Assembly (NCBI GenBank): GCA_965230225.1
Contig: CBDDKM010000006.1
Location: 558,001-622,000 of the forward strand
DNA from: CALSMU01 sp965230225
GTDB lineage: Bacteria > Bacteroidota > Bacteroidia > Flavobacteriales_D > Parvicellaceae
Direction: 5' to 3'
Length of the DNA: 64,000 nt
The notes beneath the pieces were generated by a model. It did not search any database and was not told where the DNA came from. It saw only the letters and a program-made list of their open reading frames with translations. This document shows, one piece after another, positions 36,338 to 46,152 of this stretch. A program made the position numbers and the translations under genes. Each line of letters opens with the position of its first letter. Position 1 is the first letter of the stretch.

Positions 36338-37603
36338 ATGATAGTATCTGCACAGGAAGCACTAGAAGTAGTAAGGAACAACGACAAAATTTTTATACAC
36401 ACTGCAGCTGCTGCTCCGCAGTATTTGATTAAGCACTTGGTGGCAAGAGCACCTGAGTTAAATGGTGTTCAAATATATCACCTCCACACTGAGGGCGATG
36501 CCTCTTATTCTTTACCCGAACACAAAGATTCTTTTAGGGTAAATGCTCTTTTCATTGGGAGCAACGTAAGATCTGCTATACAAGATGGTAGAGGTAGTTA
36601 TATTCCTATTTTTCTTAGTGAAGCACCAAGGTTATTCAGAGAAAAGATCATTCCTCTGGATGTTGCTTTGGTAACAGTATCACCTCCAGATAAACACGGT
36701 TTTTGCTCTTTGGGTGTTTCGGTGGATGTATCTAAAGCGGCGGTAGACTCTGCCAAAATTGTTATTGCTCAGGTAAATAAACACATGCCCAGAAGTCATG
36801 GAGATGGACTACTACATGTAGATGACATTGAATACTTTGTAGAAAAAGACGAACCTCTTCCAGAGGTTACTCCACACCGAATGACCGGTACTGAAAAAAG
36901 AATTGGTGAGAATGTTTCGGGGTTAATTGATGATGGGGCCACTTTACAAATGGGAATTGGTGCAATTCCCAACGCAGTATTATCCTGCTTATTTGGGCAC
37001 AAGGACCTGGGGATTCACACAGAAATGTTTTCGGATGGAATATTACCCCTGGTACAAAATGGTGTAATTACCGGAGCCAATAAAAAGAAACACCCTGGAA
37101 CCATTGTATCGTCTTTTGCTTTTGGCTCTAAAAAACTATACGATTTTATAGATGATAATCCAATGGTTAAAATGTTGGATTTTGCCTATGTTAACAATAC
37201 TGATGTTATCAGAAAAAACCCTAAAGTAACAGCAATAAACAGTGCCATTGAGATCGATTTAACCGGTCAGATATGTGCAGACTCCATTGGAAAAAACATC
37301 TATTCTGGTGTAGGTGGGCAAATGGATTTTATAAGAGGTGCTTCTATTTCGGATGGAGGGAAACCTATTATCGCTTTACCCAGCACTTCTAAAAAAGGGG
37401 TTTCTAAAATTGTACCTATTCTAAAAGAAGGCGCCGGTGTGGTTACCACAAGAGCACATGTACATTATGTTGTAACTGAATATGGAGTGGTTAACTTACA
37501 TGGAAAAACATTAAAAGAAAGAGCTGAATTACTCATTAGTATAGCACACCCTAACCAACGTGAATTTTTAGAAAGGGAAGCACATGCTTTACATTTGGAG
37601 TAA
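36338..37603 (+). CDS. Acetyl-CoA hydrolase/CoA-transferase family protein
   Basis: The 421-residue protein belongs to the acetyl-CoA hydrolase/4-hydroxybutyrate CoA-transferase family. VTVSPPDKHGFCSLGVSVD is near residue 113. LGIHTEMFSDG near 225 holds the expected catalytic Glu that forms the CoA thioester. GVGGQMDFIRGA near 327 is the CoA-binding loop, and HVHYVVTEYGVVNL near 370 is the C-terminal signature. It probably moves CoA between acetate or another short acid and an acyl-CoA. The gene stands alone; the exact acid substrate cannot be read from sequence. Confidence 0.92.
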   Translation: MIVSAQEALEVVRNNDKIFIHTAAAAPQYLIKHLVARAPELNGVQIYHLHTEGDASYSLPEHKDSFRVNALFIGSNVRSAIQDGRGSYIPIFLSEAPRLFREKIIPLDVALVTVSPPDKHGFCSLGVSVDVSKAAVDSAKIVIAQVNKHMPRSHGDGLLHVDDIEYFVEKDEPLPEVTPHRMTGTEKRIGENVSGLIDDGATLQMGIGAIPNAVLSCLFGHKDLGIHTEMFSDGILPLVQNGVITGANKKKHPGTIVSSFAFGSKKLYDFIDDNPMVKMLDFAYVNNTDVIRKNPKVTAINSAIEIDLTGQICADSIGKNIYSGVGGQMDFIRGASISDGGKPIIALPSTSKKGVSKIVPILKEGAGVVTTRAHVHYVVTEYGVVNLHGKTLKERAELLISIAHPNQREFLEREAHALHLE

Positions 37604-37619
37604 CTCAACTCTTCTTTTC

Positions 37620-38489
37620 TTAACCAAAATTCTCGACGAGTCGCCCCATCTCCCCTCTTTCATAGGCATTTAATGCCTCAATAATTTCCGACTGAGTATT
37701 CATTACAAATGGTCCATAAGTAGCCATTGGCTCTTCTATTGGCTCACCGGATAACAAAATTGCTTTAGAAGTACTATTAAACTTGAGCGCAACCGCATCT
37801 CCATCGTTATTAAAATAGACCAATGTTTTATCTCCTACTACCTTGTCTCCAATTTGCATTTCTCCTTCCAGTAGGTAAATACAAGTACTATAATTTGATG
37901 GAAGATCAATGTCTATTTCTCCATTGGCACTTCCGTACAAGTTGGCTACTACCATTTTACTTTTAGCCGGAATTGGCCCTACTTTACCTTGTAATTCACC
38001 AGACAAAATATTTAGTTCCACCAAATCATCATCTGAGTTTACTTTTGCTAACTCTTCCTTCGATACCGGATAATATTCCGGAGCATCCGATTTATGCTCT
38101 TTTGGAGTATTGATCCACAATTGAATGATCTCGTGTTCGCCTCCGCTTTCGGCTATCTCTTTAGCTGGTCTTTCACTATGAACAATTCCTTTTCCACTAT
38201 TGATCCATTGGGCACCACCAGCGTAAATTACACCATCATTCCCTAACGAATCTCTATGGTGAACTCCTCCTTTAAAAATAAAGGTGACTGGCGAAAATCC
38301 GCGATGTGGATGCGGAGGAACTCCTACGTCCTGTTGCTGCTCTCCTCCATTGTATTTCCCTTCCCAATGATGGATTAAGATAAATGGATTTACATCGTTT
38401 ATTCCCGCCTGTGGTAATGGTTGATCAATGATGATTCCTCCCATGTTTACCTTCTTCGAACTATATATTTGTTTAACTGTACGTTTCAT
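37620..38489 (-). CDS. Pirin family protein
   Basis: The 289-residue double-cupin protein has PHPHRGFSPVTFIFKG near residue 57, with the His residues and Glu-region of the metal site, and HRDSLGN, GGAQWINSGKGIVHSE and a C-terminal cupin ending in GEPIEEPMATYGPFVMN. These are the canonical pirin blocks. Bacterial pirins can act as quercetinases or regulators; the activity here is not known. It is convergent with the CoA-transferase gene across 16 bp. Confidence 0.94.
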   Translation of the reverse strand: MKRTVKQIYSSKKVNMGGIIIDQPLPQAGINDVNPFILIHHWEGKYNGGEQQQDVGVPPHPHRGFSPVTFIFKGGVHHRDSLGNDGVIYAGGAQWINSGKGIVHSERPAKEIAESGGEHEIIQLWINTPKEHKSDAPEYYPVSKEELAKVNSDDDLVELNILSGELQGKVGPIPAKSKMVVANLYGSANGEIDIDLPSNYSTCIYLLEGEMQIGDKVVGDKTLVYFNNDGDAVALKFNSTSKAILLSGEPIEEPMATYGPFVMNTQSEIIEALNAYERGEMGRLVENFG

Positions 38490-38532
38490 AACCCTAAATT
38501 ACATGTTGCAACAAATATCTCAATTTTAGATC

Positions 38533-38569
38533 AAAAAAAAGTGGTATTAAGAAAACTTAACACCACTTT
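38533..38569 (-). terminator. Terminator after the DUF5723 gene
   Basis: On the minus strand, a stem of about 13 bp with a single mismatch (AAAGTGGTGTTAAG with CTTAATACCACTTT) closes a TTTT loop and is followed by eight T. It lies 20 bp past the stop of the DUF5723 gene and separates it from pirin. Confidence 0.85.
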
Positions 38570-38589
38570 AACGTGCTTATACTATTCTT

Positions 38590-40089
38590 TTAAAATCTAA
38601 ATCTCATGAATCCCATACTTAGAGATAAGGTAGATCCGTTCTTAGCAATAAAGGTGTGCATATCCCTTGAAGCTACACCACATTCCCATGAACCATTTCC
38701 TGCAATCAATGTAATTCCCATAGGAACTGAGAAGTCATTATTTCCAAGGAAAATCATACCTCCATTAAGCATTAACCATGGAAGTGGTCTGATGTCTCCA
38801 CCAATACTAAGAGTAGATTGATTAAAGCTTCCCGGCACATCTTTACCTGGGAAAACCATATCTACACCTACGTGAGCTTTTTCTCCAACTTGCAAACTTG
38901 CTCCTAAACGAACAGTTGTAGGAAGACTAATTTTCTTAGCATCTTCTCCTCCCCATTCGAAAATTCCTTCTTGTCCCACTAATTGTCCCATGTCGTCTTC
39001 TGTAGCCATGGTATAGTTATCCATTCCGGCAGCCGTTGTTGAAGCCAATACGGTAGAGCTATCCAGTGTATACACATTTCCTTCCCAGTTGATGGAACCG
39101 ATGTTATTAACAGAAGCTCCTACTCTAAGCTTTCCTCCTATGATGGCACTTGCTCCGAAATCCATTCCAAACCCTTTTCCTACAGGCTGTGGTAAAAACT
39201 TGGTTGAATCTTGTGTGGCTGTTGTCGGGTTATTGTTAGCGGCTGCTCCGTAGTCGATTCCAAACTTAGGCGACAATGACGAAAATGCCACTAATTGATC
39301 TCCGGTATACTGTAGCTGAACCAATCCAATTCCCTGAACAATCTTAGCTCCTACCCCTGCAAACAACTCGAATTTATCTTTCTCTCCAAAGATTTTTCTA
39401 CCATAAGAAAGGTTATATTCTCTTGTCCAGTACATGGTAATGTCCGTTCCTTCAATTAAGTCAGTTAACAATTGAGGAGCATTAGCCATACCCATAGCTA
39501 CATTTTGAATAGAATCAGAACTAACGTTAGCATAATTAGCAATTACCGACGTATCCAAAGTAGTTGGATCCACGTACATAATACTATCAAAATATGGAGC
39601 TACTTTACCTAAAAACAATAACTCCGAGGCAGTGTTCCCCAATTTGGAGTACATGTGAGCATTGTCATTTATTCTAAATGCCAACCCTCCAAATTTCTCA
39701 TCTTGATAAGCCGCACCAAAGGACATATAATCCAGATTCATGGTTATTCCTTTATCGGCAATATCGTGAGCAGTTTGTAGCTTTTGCGCATAAGTAAAAC
39801 CTTGCTCCTCTCCTCTTATAATTCCTTCCAGCTGATCTCTCATTTCTTGTCTACCCAACACTTCTGAGTGTAATGAGTAGGCAAACTCATTGGTACTAAC
39901 GGTTACTTTTTTCTCATCGTAAAAAGTTCCCCACCCCAAATTGGAAGGGTTAATTCCAATGGATTGATAGTCGGTAGCAAATGTGGTGGCTACACCTTTT
40001 CCTGTAAGGGTAAAAGAGCTGTACTCAATTTGAGCAAATGAACTCAACCCTAAAAAGCAGGAGGCAAAGATCAGTGTGATTTTCTTCAT
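38590..40089 (-). CDS. DUF5723-type outer-membrane beta-barrel protein
   Basis: The 499-residue protein starts with a signal peptide ending SSFAQ. TDYQSIGINPSNLGW follows, the N-terminal block of DUF5723/FadL-like barrels of Bacteroidota. It has many amphipathic strands and Gly/Asn-rich turns (FGMDFGASAIIGGKLRVGAS) and ends FMRFRF, with a terminal Phe. It is probably an outer-membrane channel or scaffold; the substrate is unknown. It is a single-gene unit with its own terminator. Confidence 0.83.
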   Translation of the reverse strand: MKKITLIFASCFLGLSSFAQIEYSSFTLTGKGVATTFATDYQSIGINPSNLGWGTFYDEKKVTVSTNEFAYSLHSEVLGRQEMRDQLEGIIRGEEQGFTYAQKLQTAHDIADKGITMNLDYMSFGAAYQDEKFGGLAFRINDNAHMYSKLGNTASELLFLGKVAPYFDSIMYVDPTTLDTSVIANYANVSSDSIQNVAMGMANAPQLLTDLIEGTDITMYWTREYNLSYGRKIFGEKDKFELFAGVGAKIVQGIGLVQLQYTGDQLVAFSSLSPKFGIDYGAAANNNPTTATQDSTKFLPQPVGKGFGMDFGASAIIGGKLRVGASVNNIGSINWEGNVYTLDSSTVLASTTAAGMDNYTMATEDDMGQLVGQEGIFEWGGEDAKKISLPTTVRLGASLQVGEKAHVGVDMVFPGKDVPGSFNQSTLSIGGDIRPLPWLMLNGGMIFLGNNDFSVPMGITLIAGNGSWECGVASRDMHTFIAKNGSTLSLSMGFMRFRF

Positions 40090-40126
40090 AGTATTTCGTC
40101 TATTTTATTTCTTAAAGATAATAGAA

Positions 40127-40156
40127 TTGTTGAATTATTGAATCTAATTACATTTG
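40127..40156 (+). promoter_or_regulatory. Promoter of the YjbQ gene
   Basis: TTG (40127-40129), a 19-bp spacer, then TACATTTG (40149-40156), an exact match to TAnnTTTG. The start codon follows 19 bp later. This is the clearest Bacteroidota-type promoter in the window. Confidence 0.65.
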
Positions 40157-40175
40157 AGCAGCTATTTATACCAAT

Positions 40176-40586
40176 ATGATCTGGCAAAAAGAAATAACAC
40201 TATCTCCCTACAGCAGAGGTTTTCATTTGATTACCCACGAACTACTATCCCAAATTGATGGATTTCCGGATACGGGAATTATGAATTTGTTTATTAAACA
40301 TACTTCTGCCGCTTTAACCATTAACGAAAATGCAGATCCTAGTGTACGCACTGATCTAGACAGATCGTATGATGAATTGGTTAGAGAGCGTGAACCATAT
40401 TATACACACACCTATGAGGGAGATGATGATATGCCTGCACACATAAAAAGCTCGATTACAGGATGTTCCATTAACATTCCTATCACGAACGGAAAACCAA
40501 ATTTAGGCACCTGGCAAGGCATTTATTTGTGCGAGTTCAGAAATAATGGAGGAAAGCGAAGAATTGTCATCACCATTCACTCTTAG
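40176..40586 (+). CDS. YjbQ family protein (UPF0047)
   Basis: The 136-residue protein matches the UPF0047/YjbQ fold. GIMNLFIKHTSAALTINENADPSVRTDL has the conserved His and Glu, and later blocks are MPAHIKSSITGCSINIPI and LGTWQGIYLCEFR. Members have been reported with thiamine-phosphate synthase side activity, but the physiological role is unsettled. It is followed 38 bp later by a STAS-like gene in the same direction. Confidence 0.95.
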   Translation: MIWQKEITLSPYSRGFHLITHELLSQIDGFPDTGIMNLFIKHTSAALTINENADPSVRTDLDRSYDELVREREPYYTHTYEGDDDMPAHIKSSITGCSINIPITNGKPNLGTWQGIYLCEFRNNGGKRRIVITIHS

Positions 40587-40624
40587 TAAATTAACGTTGG
40601 TAAACTCATGATATCTAACCTGTT

Positions 40625-41059
40625 ATGGTCGAGGTATATTTGATTATGCCCCTGAATAAACCAACGACTAACCGAATAGATCTGGAACACTCCTCTGTAT
40701 GGATCGACGATGATAATGTTTTGAGAATCGATTATCGTGGAGGTGGTGATTTAGATATTCATTACATTAAATCACATACTGAAGCTATTTTGAAAGTATG
40801 CAACGGAATACCACGCCCTTTTCTTATTGATTTAAGAGACGTATTTGGCAGCATCTCTTATGAAGGACAAAACTATCTGGCCAGTTATCCGGAACTAACT
40901 AAAGTGCGAATTGCTCAAGCTATTGTAATCGACAATTTAGCTAACAGGCTTTTGGGTAACTTTTACTTTTCAGTATTACGCCCTAAAGGACCGAGAAAAA
41001 TTTTTAATTCGGTGGACAAAGCAAAAGAATGGTTAATGAAGCAATATGTAGAAGATTAA
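40625..41059 (+). CDS. STAS/SpoIIAA-like protein (DUF7793-like)
   Basis: The 144-residue soluble protein shows RPFLIDLRDVFGSIS followed by helix-strand units. It ends IFNSVDKAKEWLMKQY, as in small SpoIIAA/STAS-like proteins of Bacteroidota. These carry no phosphorylatable Ser that can be identified by eye. A second in-frame ATG at 40646 (residue 8) could be the true start. The TAA shares 4 bp with the stop of the convergent transporter gene. The family call is moderate. Confidence 0.7.
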   Translation: MVEVYLIMPLNKPTTNRIDLEHSSVWIDDDNVLRIDYRGGGDLDIHYIKSHTEAILKVCNGIPRPFLIDLRDVFGSISYEGQNYLASYPELTKVRIAQAIVIDNLANRLLGNFYFSVLRPKGPRKIFNSVDKAKEWLMKQYVED

Positions 41060-41928
41060 GCGGGCTCAACGTGCATTAATACATCAGCTACTTCAGGTAG
41101 TTGAGCTTTGATTTTGTTTTTCAAGTGATGTGCAATATCGTGCCCTTCTTTTACGGAAATACTCCCATCTACCACCAAATGTAAATCCACGTGGAAACTC
41201 ATTCCTGATTTTCGAACGAAGCACTTTTCGGTTCCCACTACCAAAGGTTCCTCCTTAGCAATTGTTCTAATTTTTTGAATCAATTCTTCGTGCAGGTTCT
41301 CATCCATGATCTCTCCCAATGCCGGTCGAAATATTAGGTAAGCGTTATAAATGATAAAAACAGCCGCCACCATAGCAGCCCAATCATCTGCTGCTTCATA
41401 TCCCTCTCCCATTATTATCGCTACAGAAATACCTAATAGTGCAACTAGTGAGGTAATTGCGTCGCTACGGTGATGCCAGGCATCGGCTTGTAAGGAAGTA
41501 CTTTTAGTTTCCTTCCCCTTTTTTGAGATGATTCGATAAAATACCTCTTTTACTATTACTATAACCCCTAATACCCATAGGGTGTAGTTTTCAGGTACAC
41601 CATGTGGATGTTTAATGTTCTCGATGCTCTGCCAAAAAATAACTATTGCTGATGTCAGTAATAGCCCAACCACAATGAAAGTGACTAACGGTTCTGCCTT
41701 TCCATGTCCGTAGGGGTGGTTTTCATCAGGTGGCTTAGTAGAATATCTAATTCCAAACCATACCAATACTGATGCTAAAATATCTGTTGTAGACTCGATG
41801 GCATCAGCAATCAAAGCGTAAGAGTTTCCCAACACACCAGTTACTCCCTTAATGATAGCAAGAAACAAATTCCCCAATATGCTAACATATATAGCTTTAA
41901 TGGCTTTATTACGGTTAACCTGATGCAT
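41056..41928 (-). CDS. Cation diffusion facilitator transporter
   Basis: From the ATG at 41928 the protein has 290 residues. An ORF start at 42009 would add 27 residues not seen in the family. The first membrane helix holds NSYALIADAIESTTDIL, with the metal-site Asp. Helix V holds LQADAWHHRSDAITSLVAL, a HxxxD-type site. A cytosolic C-terminal domain follows, with HVDLHLVVDGSISVKEGH and VLMHVEPA. It probably exports Zn2+, Fe2+ or Mn2+ by proton antiport; DxxxD/HxxxD ligands do not settle the metal. Confidence 0.92.
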   Translation of the reverse strand: MHQVNRNKAIKAIYVSILGNLFLAIIKGVTGVLGNSYALIADAIESTTDILASVLVWFGIRYSTKPPDENHPYGHGKAEPLVTFIVVGLLLTSAIVIFWQSIENIKHPHGVPENYTLWVLGVIVIVKEVFYRIISKKGKETKSTSLQADAWHHRSDAITSLVALLGISVAIIMGEGYEAADDWAAMVAAVFIIYNAYLIFRPALGEIMDENLHEELIQKIRTIAKEEPLVVGTEKCFVRKSGMSFHVDLHLVVDGSISVKEGHDIAHHLKNKIKAQLPEVADVLMHVEPA

Positions 41929-42185
41929 ATACCAAAGATAAACCGAGAGAAAGGATTCTAAAAGGAAAATAAGGGATTCTTTAGGACCAGCCTCTAAAGA
42001 TTCGACCACCTCGAACCTTTAGAGATTCTGATTCCAACTAAAACTAACATTTCTACACTAGACGCAGAAATCAACTGCCTCAAAGTTCCAAATTAATTCC
42101 ATGCTGTAACCTAAGTAAGCCATTTCATTATTTAGGTAAGCCCTAGCTTAAAAGCATATAAAATTTCCTAACTTTAAATCAATCT

Positions 42186-43583
42186 ATGAAGTTTAGATCA
42201 GTTATATTTTTACTTGCATTATCCATTCTATATGGGTGCTCCAGTAACAGAGGGAAGTTTTATCGAAAATCTAAGAAAATAGACCGTGTAAAATCCACCT
42301 ATTACAGCAAGCCGGATTCTACTTTTTATGTTTCTGGTATATCTATTCAGGGAAACGTAAATTATGACGAAGATATTCCTCATGCTAGAAAAGACATTCA
42401 GTATAACAGAGATATGGTATGGTCCATTAATTATGACTATTTTTTGGATTCGGGAGGAGAATTTATCACTCTTTCCAAAGAATTCAACAATGACAGTTCC
42501 ATATATGTTCAGCATGGCTACTGGGACACCAGCCAAAATACCTATTATCAATTGGAGTTGAATTACGACGACGGAGTTTTGATATCGGAACTTGAAATAA
42601 ACTTTGATAATGAGGACTCTAGTCACATGAAAATGTACACCTTAAGTGAAGAGGTGATCAACTATTACCATGAACTTTCATCCATGCTTATTGACTCTGT
42701 TGACTACCTTGACTTTCCTGAGTTTCCAGATATTTCCGGATGCAATAGTTTAATAAGGAGCAATTACTCCTGGGTTAATTATTTGAATGACGATAGTACC
42801 AGTTTAATGAACCATTACCTGGACAGTATTAAAGATGGTAACAATTGGAAAGTTAAAAGCAATAGCATTAAATCATACATCGATATAGAGGTGAATGATG
42901 ATGGTATGACCACCTTGATTTCTAAAAGGCCTTATTTAAAAGGTAGCTTATATTGGAAAAAGGAATACTACCAGATGTACAACGATCTGTATCAGCTATG
43001 TTTTATTGTTGACACGATACAAAAAGACACCACTTATTGGATGGAAATGACTTCTGAGAAAGTAGGTAATAATACTTTACACCACTACAAAATCAGAGGA
43101 AACTCCTCATTTGTATCCGGCTTTCAAAAAATGGAGGGAGATAAGAGAATTCCTATTGTAGAGAAGGAGTTTGACATTCTAAGAGATAAAAACACCAGGT
43201 TACTGGAAGTACATGCAAAAGGAGTAAGTGAACAGGGACATCCATTAGAGGTTAAATATAGCATTGATAAAAAAAACAATGCCACCTATGATATTAAGAA
43301 GAATACCATACCCAATGTATCTGGCGATCAGATTTACATTTTGGAGTACCCACATAACCTAATGTATTTATTACCTGGAAAAGCTAAATACCGGCGGTTA
43401 CCCAAAGAAAGTAGGCACTATTCCTGGTGGCACAACCGATTTAGAATTAGAAAAAGATACAGACCTGAGTATTATCACGAAGACACGGAGAGGATAGAGC
43501 GAAATAGAAAAGAAAAATACGAGAAACGAATTAAGCAAGACAAGTGGAGTAAATCTGTTTATGAGATTTACTATCAGGACTAA
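42186..43583 (+). CDS. Lipoprotein of unknown function
   Basis: The 465-residue protein begins with a lipoprotein signal, VIFLLALSILYGCSSN, lipobox Cys at residue 19. The rest is rich in Tyr, Asp and Ser with no recognised domain, and it ends with a strongly basic, Arg/Tyr-rich tail (HNRFRIRKRYRPEYYHEDTE). It is convergent with the RiPP exporter genes, and the two stops overlap by 4 bp. The single-gene setting gives no hint of function. Confidence 0.7.
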   Translation: MKFRSVIFLLALSILYGCSSNRGKFYRKSKKIDRVKSTYYSKPDSTFYVSGISIQGNVNYDEDIPHARKDIQYNRDMVWSINYDYFLDSGGEFITLSKEFNNDSSIYVQHGYWDTSQNTYYQLELNYDDGVLISELEINFDNEDSSHMKMYTLSEEVINYYHELSSMLIDSVDYLDFPEFPDISGCNSLIRSNYSWVNYLNDDSTSLMNHYLDSIKDGNNWKVKSNSIKSYIDIEVNDDGMTTLISKRPYLKGSLYWKKEYYQMYNDLYQLCFIVDTIQKDTTYWMEMTSEKVGNNTLHHYKIRGNSSFVSGFQKMEGDKRIPIVEKEFDILRDKNTRLLEVHAKGVSEQGHPLEVKYSIDKKNNATYDIKKNTIPNVSGDQIYILEYPHNLMYLLPGKAKYRRLPKESRHYSWWHNRFRIRKRYRPEYYHEDTERIERNRKEKYEKRIKQDKWSKSVYEIYYQD

Positions 43584-44869
43584 ATTCCTTTATAATAACC
43601 TAAAATAATTGTATTAAGTTGTTTTCTAAACTCTGCTTGAATTAGCTCCAAATTAGCACTGAAATAGGCAGTTTTAGCGTCCATCAATTCGACGAAATTA
43701 ATAACTCCCTTTTCAAATTTTAGTTGGCTGTTTTCAAAATGCAATTTTGCAGCGTCAACCATCTTCTGTGCTGATGTATATTGTTGATTAGAATTACTGA
43801 TGTCCATTTTGATCTTTTCCAACTCCAACTTTAAATTGGTTTTTATACGATCGCTTTCCAATTGATTTTGCAACAGGTCCAACTCACTCAATTTAATTCT
43901 CGTTTTTATTTGATTACCATTAAAAATTGGAATGTTTAACGATGCTGAAACGGACTGGTAAAAGTTCTCGCTTAACTGGTTTCTAAATGGCTGCGGAACG
44001 TACTCTCCCGTAGGAGAAAGAAAGGTATTGTTCTGAGAATACCCCGTTCCTAGTGAACCATTTAGAAGAAGTTTAGGCATCAATTCTCCCTTTATTCTTT
44101 TGTTTTCTATCAGCTTTAGTTCTCTACTTATTCTGGCTAACTCCTGCTCTGGCGCTGTTACTATTTTTTGGCTACCACTAGCTATTCCCCCTATATCTTG
44201 TGAAACCTGAAATGAAGTATCGGGAACTCTACCAATTATCTGCTGTAGCAGAAACAACGATAGCTTAAGGTCACTTGAAGCTTGCTGAACCAAAAACTTT
44301 TCCTTAGCCAATTGAGCTTCTATTTCTAATAAATTACTTTCCGGTTCTTTTCCAATGTTTACTAACTGTTGAATACGTTGATGTTGCACTTCTACAAATT
44401 CTAACTGTTTGATGGCAGCTTCCTTTACTGATCGATTTAATTGCACCTGAAGAAATGCAGCTGATACCTCTATTGATTTATCCCTCTTTTGCAGCGCAAG
44501 TTCCCATTCGCTTTTTTCCAACTCAAGTTTATTGATTTGAGAGGAGTAATGATTTTGAAGACCGGAAAACAACACCAGGCTACTATTGAGGTAGAAATTA
44601 TCGTATTGTACGGTGTTTGTGGCAAATGTATTGGTAAACGGATCGATGGTTTGTCCTATATTATATCCATGATACACATTAGCATTTAGGTTAGGCAATA
44701 AGCTCCATTTCTGGTTTTTAAGGACTACTTGATTCTTTTGCTTATTCAAATTGGCCAACTGAACCTCCACATTATTACTTAAGGCAGAATCAATACACCT
44801 ACTAAGACTCCAATCCTGACCAATAACAGAATGCACCAGTAAACAAGCTATTATTACCAACTTCCTCAT
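43580..44869 (-). CDS. TolC-family outer-membrane efflux protein of the RiPP locus
   Basis: The 429-residue protein has a signal peptide (VIIACLLVHSVIGQ). It then has paired long coiled-coil helices and barrel segments, with the repeat-start LSRCIDSALSNNVEVQLANL near residue 22 and a second half beginning near residue 240. This is the TolC/OEP fold that forms the outer-membrane duct of type I secretion. Its ATG overlaps the stop of the HlyD gene (TAATG), so it is the last gene of the peptide export operon. Confidence 0.92.
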   Translation of the reverse strand: MRKLVIIACLLVHSVIGQDWSLSRCIDSALSNNVEVQLANLNKQKNQVVLKNQKWSLLPNLNANVYHGYNIGQTIDPFTNTFATNTVQYDNFYLNSSLVLFSGLQNHYSSQINKLELEKSEWELALQKRDKSIEVSAAFLQVQLNRSVKEAAIKQLEFVEVQHQRIQQLVNIGKEPESNLLEIEAQLAKEKFLVQQASSDLKLSLFLLQQIIGRVPDTSFQVSQDIGGIASGSQKIVTAPEQELARISRELKLIENKRIKGELMPKLLLNGSLGTGYSQNNTFLSPTGEYVPQPFRNQLSENFYQSVSASLNIPIFNGNQIKTRIKLSELDLLQNQLESDRIKTNLKLELEKIKMDISNSNQQYTSAQKMVDAAKLHFENSQLKFEKGVINFVELMDAKTAYFSANLELIQAEFRKQLNTIILGYYKGI

Positions 44870-46152
44870 TATTCTAATACCTGACTGAATTGATTAAAGA
44901 TTCTTTCGATCAAACGATAATCGTCGGTGATGATTTCTGCGGCTCCGGACATTTCTGGAGCAAACTCCACTTCTTTATCGTATGTAGTTTTTAGCCCATT
45001 GACCAGCTTAAATTGCACCTGGTAATTTTCATCTTTAGCCAACAACGATACATCACTTACCTCTCCCATTAAGACCCCATATTCGTGAAACGGGTAATTA
45101 TCTAACTTAATTCTGACCGATTGGCCAACTTCTACTTTTCCGTACCCCTGTTTAGGTACAGACAAGTAACCAATGTAATCCTGATTTTCAGGTAATATGG
45201 CAAAAAGCTCCTTCCCTGCTTCCACATATTCATTAGGTGCAAGTGTTTGTAAGAAACTTACTTTACCTCCAACCAATGCTTTGAGTTCGTAATTTCTTCC
45301 TACCTCAACAATGGAGTTTTCTAATGATGATAAATTACCTGTTAATTCCAACATTAAGCTTTCTTTTTCTTTTTGATATTCCTGAGAAAGAATCGTGTGT
45401 TGATTTTTCAAATCCAACAAGGTAACTTCTCCCTGAATATTGCTTTTCTCAATGTTATTTACATTGGCTTCGGCCATGATCAACTTCTTCTCCTCCTCCA
45501 TTAATTGGGTTTTGGAAATCACTTTGTTCTGATATAACTCTGAGTTGATACCATATTGCTCTTGTTCCAACTTTAGTTGACGTTTTGCCACTTTTAACTC
45601 ACTTACCGCTAAGTTCAACAGTTGTTGCTGGTAAGAAATTTTACTTTCCAGCGATTGTAACTGGTTAGGTTTACTAATGTCTTTTTGGAATAACTCGTAT
45701 TGCTCTGCACTTCTTTTTAATTGAATAAACTGCTCCTGTAAAGCTCCGAACACTTGCTTCTCGGGCCAGTTAACCATCACTTTTTCTTCTTCCAGTTGTA
45801 ATTTTATTTCTGTACAAAGTTTCCTTAGTTGATCTGCCGATGCCTGGCTTAAATTATTCTCTACAGTGGCTATTATCTCTCCCTTTTCAATCCATTGCTT
45901 GTCTTCCACCATAATCTGATCAATCTCTCCGGCATTTTTTGACACGATCTTAATTACAGGTTGTTCTGTAGATAAGGTAGCATTGGCCGAAATAACATCA
46001 GGATATTTGATGATCCATGTTAAGGATAGCATTAATAGGATGAGGACAAAAATCAACGTGATTCCCCACCTAATTGTCCAGGTGGGCACATGGGACATGA
46101 TTTCCTGTACCTCCTCGCTTCTAAGTTCTATGTTTCTATTTTGATTAGGCAT
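44869..46152 (-). CDS. HlyD-family membrane fusion protein of the RiPP locus
   Basis: The 427-residue protein has one N-terminal membrane helix (WGITLIFVLILLMLSLTWII), then the biotinyl-like half-motif AGEIDQIMVEDKQWIEKGEIIA. A long coiled-coil hairpin (about 100-260) and a beta-barrel part follow, with GGKVSFLQTLAPNEYVEAGKEL. It links the inner-membrane exporter to TolC. It overlaps the exporter gene by 8 bp. Confidence 0.92.
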   Translation of the reverse strand: MPNQNRNIELRSEEVQEIMSHVPTWTIRWGITLIFVLILLMLSLTWIIKYPDVISANATLSTEQPVIKIVSKNAGEIDQIMVEDKQWIEKGEIIATVENNLSQASADQLRKLCTEIKLQLEEEKVMVNWPEKQVFGALQEQFIQLKRSAEQYELFQKDISKPNQLQSLESKISYQQQLLNLAVSELKVAKRQLKLEQEQYGINSELYQNKVISKTQLMEEEKKLIMAEANVNNIEKSNIQGEVTLLDLKNQHTILSQEYQKEKESLMLELTGNLSSLENSIVEVGRNYELKALVGGKVSFLQTLAPNEYVEAGKELFAILPENQDYIGYLSVPKQGYGKVEVGQSVRIKLDNYPFHEYGVLMGEVSDVSLLAKDENYQVQFKLVNGLKTTYDKEVEFAPEMSGAAEIITDDYRLIERIFNQFSQVLE